From the NCBI RefSeq assembly GCF_006716185.1, contig NZ_VFOP01000001.1, forward strand, positions 62,001 through 126,000: 64,000 nt of DNA. The letters run 5' to 3'. The DNA comes from Ornithinicoccus hortensis (GTDB lineage: Bacteria; Actinomycetota; Actinomycetes; Actinomycetales; Dermatophilaceae). The position numbers and the translations under genes were made by a program. Below the pieces are notes generated by a model, which was not told the DNA's origin, searched no databases, and saw only the letters and a program-made list of their open reading frames with translations. The first letter of the stretch is position 1, and every line of letters starts with the position of its first letter. This document shows, piece after piece, positions 58,287-64,000 of this stretch.

Positions 58287-59108
58287 TCACTCCTCGCCGC
58301 GCAGCTGGAGGCCCTGGTCGCCGGCCGTCAGGGTGAGCACGTCACCCTCGACCACGACCGTGAGGTCGCCGGCGTCGAGCACCGTGAGCACCGCGTTCTC
58401 CAAGTCCATCTTGGCGCCCTCGCAGGCCATCATCGTGCTCCGGATCGGTCCCAGGGAGAGGGTGTCCCCGGAGAGCTCGTAGTCGCCCCCACCCGTGTTG
58501 CAGCCCGGCGACACCGCAATGTTGCCCTCGCCGTCCAGGGTCAGCGTGGCCGTCGCCCCGGACGGCGCGCTACTGACCGCGTCCCCGGAGATGATCGACT
58601 CGACGGTCCAGGTCGTCCCCTCCACCGGCAGCGGTGGGTGGGCCACAGCGCGGTCCATCAATGTCATCTCGGTGTCCCCCGACGTCAACACGACCTGGTC
58701 GCCGTCGACCGTGACCTCGGGCTGCGACTGCAGGAAGTCGGTGAGCCACTCGTCCTGCTCCTGCAGCTCCTGCTCGCACCCCATCTCGGTCGTCGCGCCG
58801 GCGGTGTAGGCCAGGGTCTGCCCCTCCACCTGGAAGGTGCCGGTCATCGTGTTGCACCCGGCGCGCGCGGTCACCTCGCCGTCGCCGAAGTCCAGGCTCA
58901 CCTCGGTGCCGTCGACCAGCTCGTATGCCGCACCCCCCTCGGTGATCCCGGTCGCGACCAACGACCGGCCGGCGAGGTCCACCGCGCCGGCGTCCCCCGT
59001 CGCCCCCTCGTCGTCCGAGGTCCCCCCTCCGCCCGGGTCGCCCCCGGCAGTGCCACAGCCCGCGAGGAGCAGGATCGACAGGACACCGAGGGCAGCCGTG
59101 CGCTTCAT
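58287..59108 (-). CDS. META-domain (HslJ-like) lipoprotein
   Basis: The 273-residue lipoprotein has signal MKRTAALGVLSILLLAGC with lipobox LAGC. Two META/HslJ domains follow: the first around VSLDFGDGEVTARAGCNTMTGTFQ and EMGCEQELQEQDEWL, the second around ATLTLDGEGNIAVSPGCNTGGG and STMMACEGAKMDLE. The Cys-Asn pairs and CE motifs are family marks. The ATG at 59108 is chosen for the signal peptide. Divergent from the iron uptake operon. Function of META domains is mostly unknown, linked to stress or heat resistance. Confidence 0.83.
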   Translation of the reverse strand: MKRTAALGVLSILLLAGCGTAGGDPGGGGTSDDEGATGDAGAVDLAGRSLVATGITEGGAAYELVDGTEVSLDFGDGEVTARAGCNTMTGTFQVEGQTLAYTAGATTEMGCEQELQEQDEWLTDFLQSQPEVTVDGDQVVLTSGDTEMTLMDRAVAHPPLPVEGTTWTVESIISGDAVSSAPSGATATLTLDGEGNIAVSPGCNTGGGDYELSGDTLSLGPIRSTMMACEGAKMDLENAVLTVLDAGDLTVVVEGDVLTLTAGDQGLQLRGEE

Positions 59109-59202
59109 GACGGTATGACGGCCGCGGGTGCGCGGTTGCTCCCGTCTGCCGGGGAGGAGTGTGAGGACGCTCATAGCCCGCACGTGGTGAGGAAGCCCTA
59201 AC

Positions 59203-59220
59203 TTCGGTTAGCCTCGCCTT

Positions 59221-59221
<1 letters not shown>
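59203..59221. promoter_or_regulatory. DtxR/IdeR-type iron box
   Basis: The 19-mer TTCGGTTAGCCTCGCCTTA matches 14 of 19 positions of the iron-box consensus (TTAGGTTAGGCTAACCTAA) and runs into the first base of the ATPase start codon, a position that would block transcription. It fits iron repression of the siderophore uptake operon. Confidence 0.6.
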
Positions 59222-60144
<923 letters not shown>

Positions 60145-60230
60145 CCCACCTGCCCCACAACCCGACCCACCCCGAACCGCCCCCTGCCGTCGCCCGCCAG
60201 CCGACGACATACAACCGAAGGAACCCGCCC

Positions 60231-61250
60231 ATGCGCCTGTCCCGCACCACCTCCGCCGCGAGCCTCCTGCTCGTCACCGCCCTGACCCTCACCGCCTGCG
60301 GCACCACCGAGGAGGCCGACCCCGACACCGGTGACGGCGGCGCCGAGAACTCCGACGGCGCGGAGCAGAGCGAGGGGGCGGCCGGCAGCCCGGTCACCTT
60401 CACCGACGAGCGCGGCGAGCACACCCTGGACGCGCCGGCGCAGGACGTGGTCGTCCTGGAGTGGGGGCTGACCGAGAACCTGCTCGCGCTCGGCGTGACC
60501 CCGGTCGGCGCGGCCGACGTGGATGGCTACAACACCTGGGACACCTCGATCGAGCTCGACCCCGAGACCCCGGACGTGGGCATGCGCGGCGAGCCGAGCC
60601 TGTCCGACATCACCGCGCTGGAGCCCGACCTCATCCTCACCGTCACCGACCTGCCGGAGAACGTCATCACCCAGCTCGAGGACATCGCCCCGGTGCTGGC
60701 GGTGCGCGGCTCGGACAGCGAGGACCCGCTGGGCTACATGCGCTCCACGGTCGAGCTGCTGGGCACCGTGACCGGCAAGGAGGCCGAGGCGCAGGAGGCG
60801 CTGAACAGCTTCGACGTGAGCCTGGAGGAGGGACGCGGCGCCATCGCCGACGCGGGCCTGGAGGGCTCGGAGTTCGTGATGGCCGACGGCTGGCTCAACA
60901 ACGGCGTGGTGTCGGTGCGGATGTACACCCCCGGCTCCTACTTCGGGGCCCTGGGCGAGGAGCTCGGCATGGTGAACGCCTGGACCGAGGGCGGCGACCC
61001 CGACTACGGGCTCGCCCAGACCGACGTCGAGGGCCTCACCGCGCTGGAGGACGTGCAGTTCATCTACGCGGCGAACGACTCCGAGCCCGACCCGTTCGTC
61101 GACGGCCTGGCGGACAACCCGATCTGGGAGCAGCTGCCGTTCGTCACGGCCGGTGACGTGCATCGGATCCCGGACGGCATCTGGATGTTCGGCGGGCCGC
61201 TGTCCGGCGAGGCCTACATCGACGCCGTCGTGGACTCCCTGACCGACTGA
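60231..61250 (+). CDS. Iron-siderophore ABC substrate-binding lipoprotein (FecB-like)
   Basis: The 339-residue lipoprotein has signal MRLSRTTSAASLLLVTALTL with lipobox LTAC and an acidic linker. Siderophore-binding landmarks: VTFTDERGEHTLDAPAQDVVVLEWGLTENLLALGVTPVGAAD, then EPSLSDITALEPDLILT and GLTALEDVQFIYA. These match the FecB/FhuD class III binding proteins. AAGGA precedes the ATG at 60231. It captures an iron-siderophore complex for the permease that begins two bases after its stop. Confidence 0.88.
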   Translation: MRLSRTTSAASLLLVTALTLTACGTTEEADPDTGDGGAENSDGAEQSEGAAGSPVTFTDERGEHTLDAPAQDVVVLEWGLTENLLALGVTPVGAADVDGYNTWDTSIELDPETPDVGMRGEPSLSDITALEPDLILTVTDLPENVITQLEDIAPVLAVRGSDSEDPLGYMRSTVELLGTVTGKEAEAQEALNSFDVSLEEGRGAIADAGLEGSEFVMADGWLNNGVVSVRMYTPGSYFGALGEELGMVNAWTEGGDPDYGLAQTDVEGLTALEDVQFIYAANDSEPDPFVDGLADNPIWEQLPFVTAGDVHRIPDGIWMFGGPLSGEAYIDAVVDSLTD

Positions 61251-61252
61251 GC

Positions 61253-63436
61253 GTGACCACGACCGGCACGCCCCGCGACACCGACCCCGTCCTCGCGACG
61301 GGTCGGGGCGCTGCCGCGTCCCCGGTCGAGGACCTCGGGTCGGCCGCGGGCCGCGGGCCCGGCCAGGGCGGCGTGCCCGGCCGGGGTCGCCTGTCTGTCA
61401 CCGGGGTCACCGGGGTGTTCCTGGTCGTCATCGTCCTCGGCCTGCTGCTGGCCTCGGTCCACCTGACCCAGGGCACGGCGGCGGTCGGGGCCGGCGACCT
61501 CTGGCGCTGGGCCACCGGCGGGGAGGCCCTGGACCAGACCGCGGCCGTGCTCGTGGCCTCCCGGGTGCCGCGGCTGCTGGCCGGCATCATGGTCGGCGTC
61601 GCGCTCGGCTTCGCCGGGGCGCTGCTGCAGTCGGTGGCCCGCAACCCGCTCGCCTCGCCCGACACGCTCGCGGTCAACGCCGGGGCCTACCTGACGATCG
61701 TGGCGTTCTCCGTCTTCGGCGTGGCCGTGCCGTTTTACCTGCAGGGCACCATCGCCTTCGCCGGCGGGCTGGCCGCGGCCGTGCTGGTGCTGGGCCTGTC
61801 CCGCGGCGGGGCGGACGGGCCGAGCCGGCTGATCCTCGCGGGCTCGGCGATCACCCTGGCGCTGCACTCGCTGGTGACGATGCTCCTGGTGCTCTTCGAA
61901 CAGGAGACGCAGGGCCTGTTCGCCTGGGGCGCCGGCTCGATCGTGCAGTCCGGCAGCCGCACGCTCACCCTCGCCCTGCCCGTCCTGCTGGTCGGCCTGG
62001 CCGCGGCCCTGGCGATCACCCACCGGATGGACCTGCTCGCCCTCGGGGACGACGCCGCGACCGTGCTCGGGGTGTCCGTACGCCGCACCCGGGTGGCCTC
62101 GATCCTGGTCTCCGTGCTCCTCGCGGCGCTCGCCGTCACCATCGCCGGACCGATCGGCTTCGTCGGGCTGGCCGCCCCGTTGATCGCCCGGCTCGTGGCC
62201 CGCCGCGTCCCCGGCCTCGGTCGGCACGCCCTGCTGCTGCCGTTCGCCGCGCTCGTCGGGATCGTCGTCGTCCTCGGCGCCGACGTCTTCCTGCGCGTGG
62301 TCGTGCCCAGCGCCCAGACCACGGCGGTGCCCACCGGCGTGGTCACCAGCGTGATCGGCGCCGCCCTGCTCGTCTGGTTCGCCCGCCGGATGCCGGACAG
62401 CGGCCCCGGCCTGGACAACGCCACCGGCCACCTCGGTCGCCCCCGCTCCACCACCACGTATGCCGCGGCGCTGGCCCTCCTCGTCCTCACCCTGGTCGGG
62501 GCCGGGGTGGGGGCCGTCCTGCTCGGTGACCGGTTGATCCTGCTCGGGGACGTCGCCAACTGGCTGGGCGACGTCTCGGGCCGGGAGGTAACCCTTGAGA
62601 TGGGGCGGCGCGTGCCGCGGGTCCTGGCGGCGCTGCTGGCGGGGGCCGCCCTGGCGCTGGCCGGCACCATCGTGCAGGCGGTCTGCCGGAACCCGCTGGC
62701 CGAGCCCGGCCTGCTCGGGGTGACGTCCGGTGCGGGCTTCGGCGCGGTCGCCGCGATCCTGCTCGTGCCCGGCGTCGGACTCTGGCCGATGTCGGCCGCG
62801 GCGGTCGCCGGCGCCATCGTGGTGACCGCCCTGGTCTTCGCCCTGGCGCATCGGCACGGGCTGAGCTCCACCCGGCTGGTCCTGATCGGGGTCGGGATGC
62901 AGGCCGGGGTGATGGCGCTGATCAGCCTCCTCATCCTGGTCACCCGCCCCTGGGAGGTGAACCTGGCCCTCACCTGGCTGGCCGGGTCGACCTACGGGCG
63001 CAGCATGGAGCAGACCATCCCGGTCGCCGTGGTCCTGCTCGTGGTGATCCCGCTGGCCGTGCTGCTGCGGCGCGAGCTGGACATCGTGGCCCTGGACGAG
63101 GACACCCCCCGGATCCTCGGCATACCGCTCGACCGGGCCCGGCTGCTGCTGCTCGGTGCCGCGGCCCTGCTCACCGCCGGGGCCGTGGTCGCAACCGGGG
63201 TCGTGGCCTTCGTCGGTCTCGTCGCCCCGCACGCCGCCCGGGCCCTAGTCGGGGCACGGCACTCCAGGGTCATCCCGGTGGCCATCCTGCTCGGCGCGAT
63301 CCTCGTCTCCGGGGCCGACACCCTGGGCCGGTGGGCACTGGCCCCCGTCCAGGTCCCGGCCGGCGTGGGGACCGCCCTGCTGGGCACTCCGTACTTCATC
63401 TACCTGCTGTGGCGCAGCCGCGGCCGCGACACCTGA
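61253..63436 (+). CDS. Fused FecCD-type siderophore permease (FhuB-like)
   Basis: The 727-residue protein contains two FecCD permease modules in one chain, like FhuB. Module 1 (about 40-385): [36 protein letters not shown] and [15 protein letters not shown]. Module 2 (about 395-727): [39 protein letters not shown] and [19 protein letters not shown]. Each has the G-x-LQ...RNPLA signature and about ten helices. It starts at GTG 61253. It imports the siderophore delivered by the adjacent binding protein, energised by the FecE-like ATPase. Confidence 0.9.
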   Translation: MTTTGTPRDTDPVLATGRGAAASPVEDLGSAAGRGPGQGGVPGRGRLSVTGVTGVFLVVIVLGLLLASVHLTQGTAAVGAGDLWRWATGGEALDQTAAVLVASRVPRLLAGIMVGVALGFAGALLQSVARNPLASPDTLAVNAGAYLTIVAFSVFGVAVPFYLQGTIAFAGGLAAAVLVLGLSRGGADGPSRLILAGSAITLALHSLVTMLLVLFEQETQGLFAWGAGSIVQSGSRTLTLALPVLLVGLAAALAITHRMDLLALGDDAATVLGVSVRRTRVASILVSVLLAALAVTIAGPIGFVGLAAPLIARLVARRVPGLGRHALLLPFAALVGIVVVLGADVFLRVVVPSAQTTAVPTGVVTSVIGAALLVWFARRMPDSGPGLDNATGHLGRPRSTTTYAAALALLVLTLVGAGVGAVLLGDRLILLGDVANWLGDVSGREVTLEMGRRVPRVLAALLAGAALALAGTIVQAVCRNPLAEPGLLGVTSGAGFGAVAAILLVPGVGLWPMSAAAVAGAIVVTALVFALAHRHGLSSTRLVLIGVGMQAGVMALISLLILVTRPWEVNLALTWLAGSTYGRSMEQTIPVAVVLLVVIPLAVLLRRELDIVALDEDTPRILGIPLDRARLLLLGAAALLTAGAVVATGVVAFVGLVAPHAARALVGARHSRVIPVAILLGAILVSGADTLGRWALAPVQVPAGVGTALLGTPYFIYLLWRSRGRDT

Positions 63437-63452
63437 GCGAAAGGACACACCC

Positions 63453-64000
<548 letters not shown>

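Noticed and set aside
61214-63232. 672-codon minus-strand frame opposite the siderophore permease
   Set aside because: Composition is Gly/Asp/Gln/His-rich with no domain; the plus strand encodes a clear fused FecCD permease.

Overview
The window looks like a chromosomal segment of a high-GC Gram-positive actinobacterium. Evidence: strong G/C third positions across most of it, GTG starts, ATGA and GTGA stop/start overlaps, lipobox-bearing lipoproteins, a Tat-type lipoprotein, and a DtxR-like site before an iron operon. The family is a guess; the abundant heptamer GGCATAC and the gene content suggest an Intrasporangiaceae/Ornithinimicrobium-like organism. No rRNA, tRNA or CRISPR array was recognised.

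Layout. (1) 1-9.7 kb: a lower-GC surface-polysaccharide island. A glycosyltransferase is cut by the window start. A tightly coupled minus-strand operon follows (VanZ-like, Gfo/Idh oxidoreductase, sugar epimerase, aminotransferase, PglD-like acetyltransferase, second aminotransferase, Wzx-like flippase, glycosyltransferase). Transposase debris lies inside or beside it (about 1.16-1.33 and 9.82-10.19 kb). (2) 10.4-14.4 kb: an atypical response-regulator-like protein, a TauABC-type ABC importer and a cupin. (3) 14.4-19.5 kb: a repeat array, a large lipoprotein, an AT-richer two-TM protein, a Tat-exported intradiol-dioxygenase-like lipoprotein, tatA and a truncated hydroxyacid dehydrogenase. (4) 19.5-28.1 kb: sugar/sugar-acid catabolism (AroE-like dehydrogenase, phosphotriesterase-like hydrolase, KDPG aldolase, transaldolase-like aldolase, Gfo/Idh, ribokinase, tagatose-3-epimerase-like protein) with HutC, FadR and AraC regulators. 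(5) 28.1-30.5 kb: zinc-ribbon and DIP1984 genes amid three copies of a palindromic repeat. (6) 30.6-33.4 kb: FucP-like symporter plus a sugar-binding lipoprotein behind a palindromic operator. (7) 33.2-37.3 kb: LysR, small proteins and VOC proteins. (8) 37.5-40.2 kb: frame-disrupted arcD and intact arcA. (9) 40.2-40.65 kb: opposed arrays of a 33-bp-period repeat. (10) 40.65-51.8 kb: a liv-type ABC importer with two CoA ligases, an IclR regulator and a coupled acyl-CoA-synthetase-like protein lacking key catalytic motifs. (11) 52-53 kb: an AbiEi/DUF559-like gene flanked by 34-nt repeats. (12) 53.1-58.3 kb: fused E1 alpha/beta 2-oxoacid dehydrogenase, ALDH7, an F420-reductase-like protein and MarR. 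(13) 58.3-64 kb: META lipoprotein and a siderophore uptake operon running off the end.

How it works together. Much of the window is nutrient capture and catabolism: sulfonate/nitrate-like, sugar, carboxylate/acyl and iron-siderophore importers, each next to plausible enzymes and a local regulator. The most unusual signals are non-coding: the 33-bp-period arrays at two loci, the 40-44 nt palindromes, the 34-nt repeats around the DUF559 gene, and the strongly over-represented GGCATAC heptamer, which I did not find in the polysaccharide island.
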